Part shown: positions 43,540-51,667 of the stretch, in pieces
Layout: each line of letters starts with the position of its first letter
Position numbering within the stretch: the first letter of the stretch is position 1
Source: Candidatus Amarobacter glycogenicus
Lineage (GTDB): Bacteria > Chloroflexota > Dehalococcoidia > Tepidiformales > Tepidiformaceae
Reading direction: 5' to 3'
Length of the DNA stretch: 64,000 bases
NCBI GenBank assembly: GCA_016719395.1
Contig: JADJZF010000008.1
Span: 17,120-81,119, forward strand
The notes under the pieces: generated by a model
The model's database searches: none
What the model was told of the DNA's origin: nothing
What the model saw: only the letters and a program-made list of their open reading frames with translations
Position numbers and translations under genes: made by a program

Positions 43540-44079
43540 ATGAATGAGACGGAGTTGATCGCGGCGGCGCGGACCTCGCCCGATGCCTTCGCCAGCCTTT
43601 ACGACCTGACGCAACCCGGCGTCTACCGCTATGCCTATTCCCTCGCCGGCAACCACACGGGCGCCGAAGACCTGACGGCGGAGGCATACCGCAGGGCACT
43701 GGTAAACCTTCACCGATACGAAGACCGGGGCCGGCCGTTCGAGGCATGGCTGTGCACCATCGTCCGCAACCTGGCGCGCGATGGAGGCCGAAAGCGGGGG
43801 CGGGAAATCCCGCTGATGGACCACGACCAACCACAGGACCACTGGCCGGGCTTCGAGTTGGTCCGCCACGAGCAGCGGAGCGCCGTCCAGGTGGCGGTGG
43901 GCAGACTGCCCGAGGTACAAAGGCGTGTGGTCGTCCTTCGCTTCGGGCGCGAATGGAGCGTCCGCCAGGTCGCCGACGAGCTCGCGAAGAGCGAAGCGGC
44001 AGTCAAGCAACTCACCTACCGCGCCGTGAACCGGTTGCGGGAACTCCTCCAGGAGGCCGGGTATGAGCACGATGCCTGA
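43540..44079 (+). CDS. ECF-type RNA polymerase sigma factor
   Basis: 179 residues from ATG 43540 (MNETELIAAARTSPDAFASL). Region 2: YDLTQPGVYRYAYSLAGNHT, then AEDLTAEAYRRALVNLHRYE and AWLCTIVRNLARDGGRKR. Region 4: AVGRLPEVQRRVVVLRFGRE, then WSVRQVADELAKSEAAVKQL, the HTH for the -35 box. There is no region 1 or 3, as in extracytoplasmic function sigma factors. Such factors are held by an anti-sigma encoded by the next, overlapping gene; here that gene is the Ogt/Ada fusion, overlapping by 17 nt. Confidence 0.93.
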   Translation: MNETELIAAARTSPDAFASLYDLTQPGVYRYAYSLAGNHTGAEDLTAEAYRRALVNLHRYEDRGRPFEAWLCTIVRNLARDGGRKRGREIPLMDHDQPQDHWPGFELVRHEQRSAVQVAVGRLPEVQRRVVVLRFGREWSVRQVADELAKSEAAVKQLTYRAVNRLRELLQEAGYEHDA

Positions 44080-44866
44080 ATCCGACGACCTTCCGGAACT
44101 GCGCGAGGCCGTCCTTGAGGAGGTGCGCCTCGAACCGGACCCGGGGTTCGCGGCAGATCTCCGGGGCGAACTGCGGGGGCTCCAGGCGCGCGCCACCCGG
44201 AACCTCTGGTGGTTCGACCTCAGGTTGCCCATCGGGCCGATCCGGATCGTGCACGACGAGCAACTCGTGCACCTTGTCGACAACGACTTTCGCCGCTACG
44301 AGTACCGGGCAGAGTATGAACTCGGGTTCGAACCCGCCTACGGCGAGTCGGAACGGGTGCGGAAGGCGGCCGAGCAGGTACTGGCGGGTCGCAGACGGGG
44401 CAACGAAATCGCCTTCCTGGGTGAATTGACGCCGTTTCAGCGAGCCGTGCTCCGGGCGACGTCACGTATCCCCCGGGGGAGCATCCGGCCCTACAACTGG
44501 GTCGCGCGAGAAGCGGGCAATCCGGGCGCGGTGCGAGCCGCGGGAACGTGCCTTGGGCACAACCCCGTGCCGTTCATCGTGCCCTGCCACCGGGTGGTCA
44601 GGGCGGATTGGGAGCTGGGGAAGTACTCAGCCGGGGGGCCCGAGGTGAAGGAGGCGGTTCTCCAGATGGAGGGACTGACTCACCGCGAACTGCAGTGGAT
44701 CCAGCACGCCCCCCCGTTCGTCGGCCAGCTGGACTTCATGGAGTTCTGCCTGCCGGCCTGCGGCGGCCTCGACACCATCCCGGCCGACCGAATCCAGGGG
44801 TTCCGGAACGCGGCGGACGCAATCGAGGCGGGATTCGCGCCTTGCGATGAGTGTAAGCCGGTCTGA
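44063..44866 (+). CDS. O6-alkylguanine-DNA alkyltransferase fused to an Ada-type zinc domain
   Basis: 267 residues, three parts. (1) Residues 1-47 (MSTMPESDDLPELREAVLEE, then DPGFAADLRGELRGLQARA) resemble the short N-termini of anti-sigma proteins; inference. (2) Residues about 48-215 form an Ogt/MGMT domain with the methyl-accepting Cys in FIVPCHRVV (Cys174), preceded by the recognition helix region RAAGTCLGHNP. (3) The C-terminus, FCLPACGGLD...IEAGFAPCDECKPV, aligns residue for residue with the Ada N-terminal zinc domain: CxxxC (229, 233), 27 residues, CxxC (261, 264). In Ada these Cys sense methyl-phosphotriesters. The order is reversed relative to Ada, and no AraC domain is present. It overlaps the sigma gene. 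Confidence 0.9.
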   Translation: MSTMPESDDLPELREAVLEEVRLEPDPGFAADLRGELRGLQARATRNLWWFDLRLPIGPIRIVHDEQLVHLVDNDFRRYEYRAEYELGFEPAYGESERVRKAAEQVLAGRRRGNEIAFLGELTPFQRAVLRATSRIPRGSIRPYNWVAREAGNPGAVRAAGTCLGHNPVPFIVPCHRVVRADWELGKYSAGGPEVKEAVLQMEGLTHRELQWIQHAPPFVGQLDFMEFCLPACGGLDTIPADRIQGFRNAADAIEAGFAPCDECKPV

Positions 44867-45049
44867 GAGCGCCGTTCCCCCGCGGCCTATCGCGCGAACC
44901 ATAGAGTGCGTCGATAATCACGATAGCTTCGGTACGGAACATTCGGGTAAGGCGCCGTGCGGTTGGCGGCCTTGTCCGAACGGGAGACCGCTTGTAGCTT
45001 GCACCGAGTAAGGGAACTTACCGCGCGGAAAACACCGGGGGTCGCTTCC

Positions 45050-45865
45050 ATGAATGCAGTGGAATACTCGCTCAACGCGGGAGCGGGGAACCCCTTCTCC
45101 GAGGACCCCTCGCTCCAGATGGCGGCTACCCCTATCTGGCGGGAGGCGATGTTCCCGCTGGACTGGATGGCGCTGCGGAGTTCGCCCGTGTACTACGGCT
45201 GCGGGATCCCCGCGGGCGAGGGCGAACCGGTTGTCGTCGTGCCCGGATTCCTGGCAAGTGACCTTTCGATGACGGAACTGTACTGGTGGCTGGCACGGAT
45301 CGGGTACCGGCCATACTTCTCGAACGTGGGCCACAACGCGGATTGCCCGGACCATGTGGCCAGCCTTCTGCTAGAGACGATCAGGCGGGCGTACCGGGAC
45401 ACCGGCCAACGGGTGCGTGTGGTAGGACACAGCCTCGGCGGGATGCTTGGGCGGCACGTGGCACTGGACTACCCGGAGTACGTGAACCTGGTGATCTCGA
45501 TGGGGTCGCCGTTCAAAGATGCGGTGAAGGCACACCCGTTGTTACACGCGGCGACCGAATCGCTGCGCGGCGTACATGGGCGGCACGTGGCGAAGAACGT
45601 GAAGCCATCCTGCTTCTCGGGGCACTGCACATGCAGTTTCGTGAAGAACATGATCGCGCCCGAGGAGTACGAGGTCGCGCACTTTGCGATCTACTCGAAG
45701 CGGGACGGGGTCGTGGACTGGGAGAACTGCATCGAGGATGACACCTCGCTGAACGACGAGGTGAACTGCACTCACCTCGGCATGGCGTTCCATCCGGGCG
45801 TCTACCGCGTGCTGGCGAGCCGATTGCGACAGGCTGCCGAGGGGCACCACGAGCCGGGCTACTGA
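45050..45865 (+). CDS. Alpha/beta-hydrolase, lipase-like
   Basis: 271 residues from ATG 45050 (MNAVEYSLNAGAGNPFSEDP). An alpha/beta-hydrolase with VVVVPGFLASDLSMTELYWW (oxyanion-hole strand), the nucleophile elbow RVVGHSLGGMLGRHVALDYP, the acid Asp in YSKRDGVVDWENC and the His in NCTHLGMAFHPGV. The build is that of bacterial triacylglycerol lipase/esterase-like proteins, without a signal peptide. A CysX insertion (CFSGHCTCSF) is present. Its 3' end overlaps the convergent SulP gene by 7 nt. Confidence 0.85.
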   Translation: MNAVEYSLNAGAGNPFSEDPSLQMAATPIWREAMFPLDWMALRSSPVYYGCGIPAGEGEPVVVVPGFLASDLSMTELYWWLARIGYRPYFSNVGHNADCPDHVASLLLETIRRAYRDTGQRVRVVGHSLGGMLGRHVALDYPEYVNLVISMGSPFKDAVKAHPLLHAATESLRGVHGRHVAKNVKPSCFSGHCTCSFVKNMIAPEEYEVAHFAIYSKRDGVVDWENCIEDDTSLNDEVNCTHLGMAFHPGVYRVLASRLRQAAEGHHEPGY

Positions 45866-47618
45866 TCCTCGGACGGGAGTCCGTGGGGGTGTGGGCTGTG
45901 CCCGCCGGGAAGGTCGATCGAGGCGATCGCGTCCTTCGTGTGTTCGAAGACATTTTCGGGCCCGAGCTTCGCGAGCAGGCCAAAGCGTCCGAGTAACTCG
46001 CTGATTTCCGGCTGGATCGCGGTGAGGATGATCCGGCCGCCGCTCTTCTGCCGGTGCTCCACGACACCTTCGAGCGTGATGAGACCGGAAGCATCGATGT
46101 GGTGGACATCCTTCATGCGGAGGATGAGGGATTGCGGGTCTGGCCGAGGAGTTCGTATTCGAAGGCGGCGGCACTGTAGAACGAGAGGACGCCCTCGGCG
46201 TTGAAGAACGCGATATCGGGGCGCGACTGCATGAGCGCCGAGAGCTCGGGCGTCACCTGGCGAATGTGGCCCGTCTCATCGGGGAGTAGTTGCTGCGCGG
46301 CGGGGACACGAATGAGCTGGCGGAGGAGCAGCACCATCGACGCGATGATGCCGAACCCGATGGCGTAAGTAAGGTCGAAGAAGAGCGTGATGAGGATGGT
46401 CGACACGAGGACGAAGGCATCGCCGCGAGCAGACTTTCGGAGGAGGCGGGAGACTTCGGGAACCTCGGCGATGTTCCAGGCGACGATGAGCAGGATGGCG
46501 GCGAGCGCAGCCATCGGGACGCGGCCGGCGACATCGCCGACGAGGAGAACCCCGGCGAGAACCGTAACGGCATGGACGACACCGGTGAGACGGCTCGTTG
46601 CGCCGCTGCGGATCCCGGCCGCGGTGCGCGCGATGGCAGCGGTAGACGGGATGCCGCCGAGGAGCGAAGCGGCAACGTTCGCGAGGCCCTGACCGCGCAG
46701 CTCGTTATCGGGTTCATGCCGTTCTGGGCCGCCGGACATGCCATCGGCAACGACGGCGCTCAACAGAGATTCGACTCCGGCGAGGATGGCGACGGAAACA
46801 GCAAGCGGAAGGAGGTCGAACATCAGGCCGATGTCGATGAAGCCGGCATCGAACGAAGGTAGTTCCTGGGGGATCGCCCCGTACTTGCTTTCGACGGTGG
46901 GGACATCGAGGCCGAAGTACCAGGTGAGCGCGGTGGTGACGACGACAACAATAAGCGGACCAGGAATCGCGCGGGCACGGGGCAGCCGCGGCCAGACGAC
47001 GAGGATTGCGAGGGCGAGCGCTCCGATGGCGGGGGTGGTGAACCCGACGGTTTCGAGGTGGCGGGCGCTGTCCCAGACGCGGGCGTGGAAGTGTTCGAGG
47101 CTTGCATCGGTGCCGGTGATGTTCAACAGATTGTTGAGCTGGCCGAAGGCGATCGAGAGCGCGATGCCGGCGGTGAAGCCGACCACGACGGTGCCCGGGA
47201 TGTAGCGGACGAGGCGGCCGGCGCGGAGGGCACTCATGACGAGGAGCATGACGCCGGCCATCAGCCCGAGGAGAGGGAGGGCCTTTGGTCCGTGGATGAC
47301 GACTGCGTGGCTGAGGACGGGGACAAGCGCGGCAGTCGGGCCGGTGATGTTGAAGCGCGAGCCACCGAAGGCCGCAGCGATGCCCCCGGCGATGACGGCG
47401 GTGTAGAGGCCGGCGATCGGCGGCACACCAACGGCGACGGCGAGGGCGATCGAGAGCGGGAAGGCGATGACACCGACGACGATGCCCGCGAGCAAGTTCT
47501 GGCGGAAGTTCGCGGGCATCGAGGGTGAGAGCGTCAGCCAGGACTGGACCGCTTGCAAAGGCGTACGTCCGAGAGGGAGGTCGAGCCGCTCGATGCTCGC
47601 ATCCTTATATTCGAACAT
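45859..47618 (-). CDS. SulP-family anion transporter with STAS domain, one-base frameshift near 46140
   Basis: From ATG 47618 (MFEYKDASIERLDLPLGRTP). The transmembrane part has about 12 helices and SulP hallmarks such as GVPPIAGLYTAVIAGGIAAA and FNITGPTAALVPVLSHAV. The frame ends at TGA near 46113, but the adjacent frame continues as a STAS domain (DPQSLILRMKDVHHIDASGL, then ITLEGVVEHRQKSGG) to 45859. One missing base at about 46138-46146 explains the break. The repaired protein is 586 residues. SulP proteins import sulfate or bicarbonate with Na+ or H+. It is divergent from an ArsR gene with only 35 bp between starts. Confidence 0.87.
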
Positions 47619-47630
47619 GCGCAGATTAGA

Positions 47631-47640
47631 AACAATTGTT
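47631..47640. promoter_or_regulatory. Palindromic operator candidate AACAATTGTT
   Basis: A perfect 10-bp palindrome stands in the middle of the 35-bp gap between the divergent sulP and arsR starts, 12 bp from one ATG and 13 bp from the other. It is AT-rich in GC-rich DNA. An ArsR-family dimer could cover it and repress both genes. Confidence 0.65.
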
Positions 47641-47653
47641 AGGCTGGGGGCGG

Positions 47654-47982
47654 ATGTCAACCTTGCAGGACTTCAAAGCCGACCTGTTCCGGACTCTCTC
47701 GAACCCGGTCCGGATCCGCATCCTCGAAGCATTGCGGACTGCCGGGAGCCTGACGGTAGGCGAGATCCAGGTGCGAGCCGGGATTGAGGCGGCCAATGCA
47801 TCGCAACATCTCTCGATCATGCGCGCGCGGGGATTGTGGAAGCGCGGCGTGAAGGGACAAGCGCATGGTACTCAGTCACTGAGCCGGAGGTTTTCGCGCT
47901 GCTGGATGCTGCACGGGCGATCTTCGAGCGGCGGGTGGCGGCGCAAACAGAGCTGCTGGAGGCGCCATCGCCGAATCGGTAG
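47654..47982 (+). CDS. ArsR-family transcriptional regulator, one-base frameshift near 47829
   Basis: From ATG 47654 (MSTLQDFKADLFRTLSNPVR, then IRILEALRTAGSLTVGEIQV). Winged-helix regulator with recognition helix ANASQHLSIMRARG. The run GGGG 47827-47830 lacks one G. With five G the frame reads RARGIVEARREGTSAWYSVT, then EPEVFALLDAARAIFERRVA, and ends at TAG 47982 (109 residues). The wing and dimer helix are thus restored. No CxC metal motif is seen in helix 3, so the signal may not be a metal. It likely controls the divergent sulP gene. Confidence 0.85.
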
Positions 47983-48523
47983 GCGATTGACAAGCACGCA
48001 AAGAGAGGCCCGGTCTGACGACCGGGCCTCTCTTTCCCCGGGGGGACAGTGCCCAGACGGCTGCCTTTTCCTTCTTGGCGGTCTTGGCTGCGGGCCGCAT
48101 GGCTTCGTAGCCCTTCTTCACCATGTCGGCCATCGGGTTGGCAGCGGCCCACTTGCGGGCGACTTCGACGGCGGCCTGGGAGGTTTCCTTGTTGGCGGCG
48201 ACGAGCTTCTCGACGGTTTCGCGGGCTTCGCTGCCGGCGCCCATGGCCTCAGCGTAGGCGGCCTGGGTGAATGCAAGCGCGCGACCCTGGGCGGCCGTGG
48301 TGGCCTCGAGGACGGCGGTGTAGAAGTGGCCAAGGTCGGTCGGCTCGGCGGAGAGCCTGCGGCCGAGGTCGATGGCTTCGCGCTGGCCCTTCGCGACGTC
48401 GGTCGCGAACTGCTTCGTGACCTTGATGCCGCGGTCATTCGCCTTGGCGACGGCGTCGACGAGGACGTCGTAGCTGGCGAGGAGGCTGTCGTAGTACTTC
48501 TGGACGTGTTCGTTGGAGGCCAT
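47876..48523 (-). CDS. Phasin-like PHA granule protein (3' end uncertain)
   Basis: 215 residues as read, but the last about 60 overlap arsR and cross a 16-bp terminator, so the real stop is probably lost to an indel just after AAKTAKKEKAAV near 48050. The first about 155 residues are helical and amphipathic (YYDSLLASYDVLVDAVAKAN, then AVLEATTAAQGRALAFTQAA and AVEVARKWAAANP). Such proteins coat polyhydroxyalkanoate granules. It is divergent from the PhaQ-like regulator, with a consensus promoter between them. The start is ATG 48523. Confidence 0.78.
   Translation of the reverse strand: MASNEHVQKYYDSLLASYDVLVDAVAKANDRGIKVTKQFATDVAKGQREAIDLGRRLSAEPTDLGHFYTAVLEATTAAQGRALAFTQAAYAEAMGAGSEARETVEKLVAANKETSQAAVEVARKWAAANPMADMVKKGYEAMRPAAKTAKKEKAAVWALSPRGKRGPVVRPGLSLRACQSPTDSAMAPPAALFAPPPAARRSPVQHPAARKPPAQ
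48000..48035. terminator. Bidirectional terminator between arsR and phasin genes
   Basis: A perfect 16-bp stem AAAGAGAGGCCCGGTC / GACCGGGCCTCTCTTT with loop TGAC. A and T ends allow use on both strands. It lies inside the phasin frame as read, which argues that the frame overruns. Confidence 0.93.
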
Positions 48524-48577
48524 GGAGAGGGTTCCTTCTTTGTTGGGGTTGGGCGTTGGTGCGCCCCATCTAGATGC

Positions 48578-48606
48578 AAGTTACACATAGCTGCAAGACT
48601 TGTCAA
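48578..48606 (-). promoter_or_regulatory. Sigma-70-type promoter of the phasin gene
   Basis: On the minus strand TTGACA (48606-48601), a 17-nt spacer and TAACTT (48583-48578). The ATG follows 55 nt later. It overlaps the region of the divergent PhaQ promoter. Confidence 0.65.
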
Positions 48607-48629
48607 CACTTCGCTTCTAAGTGCATACT
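48600..48629 (+). promoter_or_regulatory. Possible promoter of the PhaQ-like gene
   Basis: TTGTCA (48600-48605), 18 nt, CATACT (48624-48629). The -35 box overlaps that of the phasin promoter on the other strand, so one repressor could shut both. TGCA-ending repeats at 48575-48595 and 48623-48633 are candidate binding sites. Confidence 0.5.
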
Positions 48630-48658
48630 GCAGTTACCCAGAGGAGGCCGACACAACC

Positions 48659-49048
48659 GTGGCCAACGACACTCCCGACGTGAAACCTCGCCTGCACGGC
48701 GAACTACTCTCGACGAGCCTGCTCGCGTTCCTGAAGGGATGGAACGCGTACGGGTACCAGCTCGCGCAGAAGCTGGCGGCGGCGGGGCTGCCGGAATCAG
48801 ACAGTGGGACGGTATACCGGACGCTTCGCCAATTGGAAAAGACGGGGATGGTCTCGTCTTTCTGGGACACTTCGGAGAACGGACCAGCACGGCGGATGTA
48901 CAGCCTGACGAAAGCCGGTGAGCTCTTCCTTTCCGGCTGGATCGACGTGCTCCAGAACTACCAGAAGATCCTCTCGTCGACGCTGGAGGGTTTCGTCCCT
49001 GGCGGCGGTACAACCATCGATGACAGCGGCCCAGAACGCGACCGGTAG
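48659..49048 (+). CDS. PadR-type regulator, PhaQ-like
   Basis: 129 residues from GTG 48659 with GAGGAGG 11 nt upstream (ANDTPDVKPRLHGELLSTSL). A PadR winged helix is clear: LLAFLKGWNAYGYQLAQKLA, then GLPESDSGTVYRTLRQLEKT, GMVSSFWDTSENGPARRMYS and LTKAGELFLSGWIDVL. PhaQ-type PadR proteins sense polyhydroxybutyrate granules and repress phasin. The position beside phasin and PhaC supports that reading. A longer open frame upstream is chance and covers arsR. Confidence 0.85.
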   Translation: MANDTPDVKPRLHGELLSTSLLAFLKGWNAYGYQLAQKLAAAGLPESDSGTVYRTLRQLEKTGMVSSFWDTSENGPARRMYSLTKAGELFLSGWIDVLQNYQKILSSTLEGFVPGGGTTIDDSGPERDR

Positions 49049-49080
49049 GCCCTAAGCGCAGCTCCCGAGGAGGGATTCGA

Positions 49081-49467
49081 ATGGCAGAACACACAACAAC
49101 GGCAGACCCATTCGGCATGTGGCGGGATTGGATGGCGAACTCAGAGCGGCAGTGGAACGGCTTCCTGAACGATGCGATGGCAACGGACGAGTTCAGCCAG
49201 ACGATGGGCCGGATGATGGACGGTTACCTGAACCTGCAGAAGAACATGAACGAGGTGATGGGCCGCTACCTGCAGCTCATCAACGTCCCGACGCGGAACG
49301 ACATCCTGGCCATCGGCGAACGGCTCTCGCAGATCGAAGAGCGGCTCGACCAGATCGAAGACGGGCTCCTGCGCCGTGATGCCGGGCAGCCGGCATCCGC
49401 GGCCGGCGCGCCGTTAGCGGCGACGATGCCCCGGCCGCCAAGGACGAAGAAGCCTGCGAGAGCGTAG
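49081..49467 (+). CDS. PHA synthase accessory subunit (PhaE/PhaR-like)
   Basis: 128 residues from ATG 49081, with GAGGAGGG upstream. N-terminus TADPFGMWRDWMANSERQWN is typical of subunits that partner class III/IV PhaC. The middle LQLINVPTRNDILAIGERLS and QIEERLDQIEDGL form a coiled coil matching the PhaE C-terminal pattern, where a LNLP-T/S-R motif precedes heptads. The Ala/Pro/Lys-rich tail is disordered. It probably activates the PhaC encoded at 50591. Confidence 0.8.
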   Translation: MAEHTTTADPFGMWRDWMANSERQWNGFLNDAMATDEFSQTMGRMMDGYLNLQKNMNEVMGRYLQLINVPTRNDILAIGERLSQIEERLDQIEDGLLRRDAGQPASAAGAPLAATMPRPPRTKKPARA

Positions 49468-49481
49468 CTCCGGGCGCCGGG

Positions 49482-50309
49482 TCAACGCTTCGCGACGTGA
49501 AAGATCGATGTGTGGCGGGTGAGGGCGGCTTCCCGACCATCCGCGGCGAAGATGACGCCGTCGGTTTCCGAGTAGTGGTGACCATTCCGTTCGTAGACAG
49601 CGCGAAGGCGCCCGGTGACCGTCACTGGTTCGCCGGCATCTACGACGCCGAGGTGCTGGACGAGGCTGCGCGCGTGGAGCGATGGGCCGGCGTAGTCCCA
49701 ACAGGCGTGGGTGTACCAGGTCATGCGGCCGGCGAACGAGGCCGGGCTCTGGATCTCGCAGTCCTCGACGACGATCGGTCCGCGTTCGTGGGCACTGGCT
49801 TCATCGAAAAGCGAGGCGAGGCGATCCCTGGCACCTGCGCGCAGTGCCGGCAAGTCGGTGCCCACAGGCGCGGTTTCGAGCCGCAGAAGGGGGCGCGGCG
49901 ACGGCAGCGGCTCCACGTCGAGCCGTCCTGAGCGGTGGTGATCTTCCAGCCACTCAGCCCGCCCGAGCCCGACAGTGATAGCAACACAGACACGACCATG
50001 GCCGTCACGGGCATCGACCTGGTAAGCGCCGTCGGGGGCGGGTGTTGCCGCGATGGTGAGCTGTTCCCCGGCGTAAACCGGGCGCAGCACGCGGACATCT
50101 GCCCAGCCTCCACGAAGCCACGGCTCTCCGAGGAGGTCCATGATGAGTGGGGTGGCCCAGCCGTAGACCGAGGTCCCGTAGACGAGGCCGCCGCGGTAGC
50201 CCATCTCGAGGGCGACTGCATCCGTGTGAATGTTCTCGGGCTGGTCGGAGCGTTCGCGGCCTTCGAGGTAGGTGGTGATGGTGCGTTCGAGCGCGGGTGT
50301 AGCTGTCAT
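49482..50309 (-). CDS. MaoC-like double hot-dog dehydratase
   Basis: 275 residues from ATG 50309 (MTATPALERTITTYLEGRER). Two hot-dog halves. The N-terminal half has NIHTDAVALEMGYRGGLVYG, a hydratase-2-like motif with the Asp/His partly preserved. The C-terminal half has MTWYTHACWDYAGPSLHARS and DAGEPVTVTGRLRAVYERNG. These proteins hydrate enoyl-CoA or act as thioesterase-like binders. In a PHA locus, an R-specific enoyl-CoA hydratase feeding (R)-3-hydroxyacyl-CoA is attractive but inferred. It is transcribed opposite to phaE and phaC. Confidence 0.75.
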   Translation of the reverse strand: MTATPALERTITTYLEGRERSDQPENIHTDAVALEMGYRGGLVYGTSVYGWATPLIMDLLGEPWLRGGWADVRVLRPVYAGEQLTIAATPAPDGAYQVDARDGHGRVCVAITVGLGRAEWLEDHHRSGRLDVEPLPSPRPLLRLETAPVGTDLPALRAGARDRLASLFDEASAHERGPIVVEDCEIQSPASFAGRMTWYTHACWDYAGPSLHARSLVQHLGVVDAGEPVTVTGRLRAVYERNGHHYSETDGVIFAADGREAALTRHTSIFHVAKR

Positions 50310-50590
50310 GTTCCCCTCGGGTCCTCGGATGGGACGCAACCGCGGCCGAACCGGGGCAGAAGGCCCGGCCACCCTGTGGCGCAATCCTACACGCGCATGC
50401 CAGGTCTGCCCCGGCCGGCGGAGAGGCTGCCTGGCCGATTTACAACCTGTTCATCCAATGTTGACGTCCCGGGAACCTTCTTCGCGTCATGATCGCTACT
50501 GGATGCGCGATCATCGCGCCGCGTACACTCGATCACCGGTCCAGCGTGCGAGCCGCCCGAAACGCCGCACATCCCGCCACGGAGGTCCCC

Positions 50591-51667
50591 ATGACTGCTC
50601 CTGCACGCGAAACGACGGTTGAAGAGCGAGTCCGGCAGCAGATCGAACGGACAATCCAGCGGAGCATCAAGGGCCTCGAGTACATTTCGACGGGAGACCC
50701 CGCGGTAGGGCTGACGCCGAAAGAGGTCATCCATGCGCGCGGGACGCTGAAGCTGTATCACTACCGCCCACAGTCGGACGAGGTCTACCGAGTCCCGGTG
50801 ATGCTCGTGATGTCGCTGGTTTCAAAGCCGTACATCCTGGACCTGACCCCGGGACAGAGCCTGGTGGAGTTCCTCCTCAAGAAGGGTTTCGACGTGTACA
50901 TGATCGACTGGGGTGTTCCCCGGCCGGAAGACACGAAGCTCAGGCTCGAGGACTACGTGCTGGACTTCATCCCGGACTGCGCCGAACGGGTGATGAGAGA
51001 CTCAGAAGAGGATGAGGTCTCCGTCATCGGCTACTGCATGGGCGGGCAGCTCGCGACAATGTACGGGGCGCTGCACGCGGATGGACCGATGAAGAACCTG
51101 GCCTGCTTCACGACGCCGGTGGATGCGGACGGGATGACACTGTTCAAGCAGTGGACGGACCGCCGTTACTTCGATGTCGACCGGGTTGTGGACACGCTGG
51201 GAAACGTGCCCCCGGAGCTCCTGTTCGCCTCGTTCGATATGCTGAAACCGGCGGCAAGAGTGGCGAAGAACGTGCAGCTCTGGGACAACCTCTGGAACGA
51301 CGAGTTCGTGAAGTCCTACCGCATGTTCGACCGTTGGGCGGCAGACCAGATCCCGTTCCCGGGAGAATGCTTCCGCCAGGTGACGAAGGAATTCATGTGG
51401 GAGAACAAGTTTGCGAAGAACGAACTTGAGATCGGCGGGCGGCGGGTCGATCTTGGGAAGATCAAGGCGCCGTTCATCCATATCGTCGCCGAACACGACC
51501 ACATCGTGCCGTACGAGGCCGCGAAACCCCTGGTGCCGATGATTGGAAGCGAGGACAAACGCGAAGTGATGCTGAAGGGCGGGCACGTGAGCCTTGTTGC
51601 AGGCGGGAACGCCATCTATCGTCTCTGGCCACAGTTGGAATCATGGCTGGGGGAGCGTTCGGTATGA
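50591..51667 (+). CDS. phaC: Polyhydroxyalkanoate synthase (class III-like PhaC)
   Basis: 358 residues from ATG 50591 with GGAGG at 50581. It polymerises (R)-3-hydroxyacyl-CoA. The lipase-like box SVIGYCMGGQLATMY holds the catalytic Cys (about 149). The Asp is in IVAEHDHIVPYEAAKP (about 302) and the His in LKGGHVSLVAGGNA (about 330). FDVYMIDWGVPRPEDTKLRL is a strong PhaC signature. The size fits class III/IV enzymes, which need PhaE or PhaR, as found upstream. The stop overlaps the acetyltransferase start as ATGA. Confidence 0.95.
   Translation: MTAPARETTVEERVRQQIERTIQRSIKGLEYISTGDPAVGLTPKEVIHARGTLKLYHYRPQSDEVYRVPVMLVMSLVSKPYILDLTPGQSLVEFLLKKGFDVYMIDWGVPRPEDTKLRLEDYVLDFIPDCAERVMRDSEEDEVSVIGYCMGGQLATMYGALHADGPMKNLACFTTPVDADGMTLFKQWTDRRYFDVDRVVDTLGNVPPELLFASFDMLKPAARVAKNVQLWDNLWNDEFVKSYRMFDRWAADQIPFPGECFRQVTKEFMWENKFAKNELEIGGRRVDLGKIKAPFIHIVAEHDHIVPYEAAKPLVPMIGSEDKREVMLKGGHVSLVAGGNAIYRLWPQLESWLGERSV

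Noticed and set aside
44329..44346. GGTTCGAACC, resembling a tRNA T-loop
   Set aside because: It lies inside the Ogt fusion gene and no cloverleaf can be built around it.
47636..48658. Joining of the arsR frame to the PhaQ-like gene as one 470-residue protein
   Set aside because: The open frame arises from the arsR frameshift and crosses the antisense phasin gene and a terminator. PhaQ has its own GTG and ribosome site at 48659.
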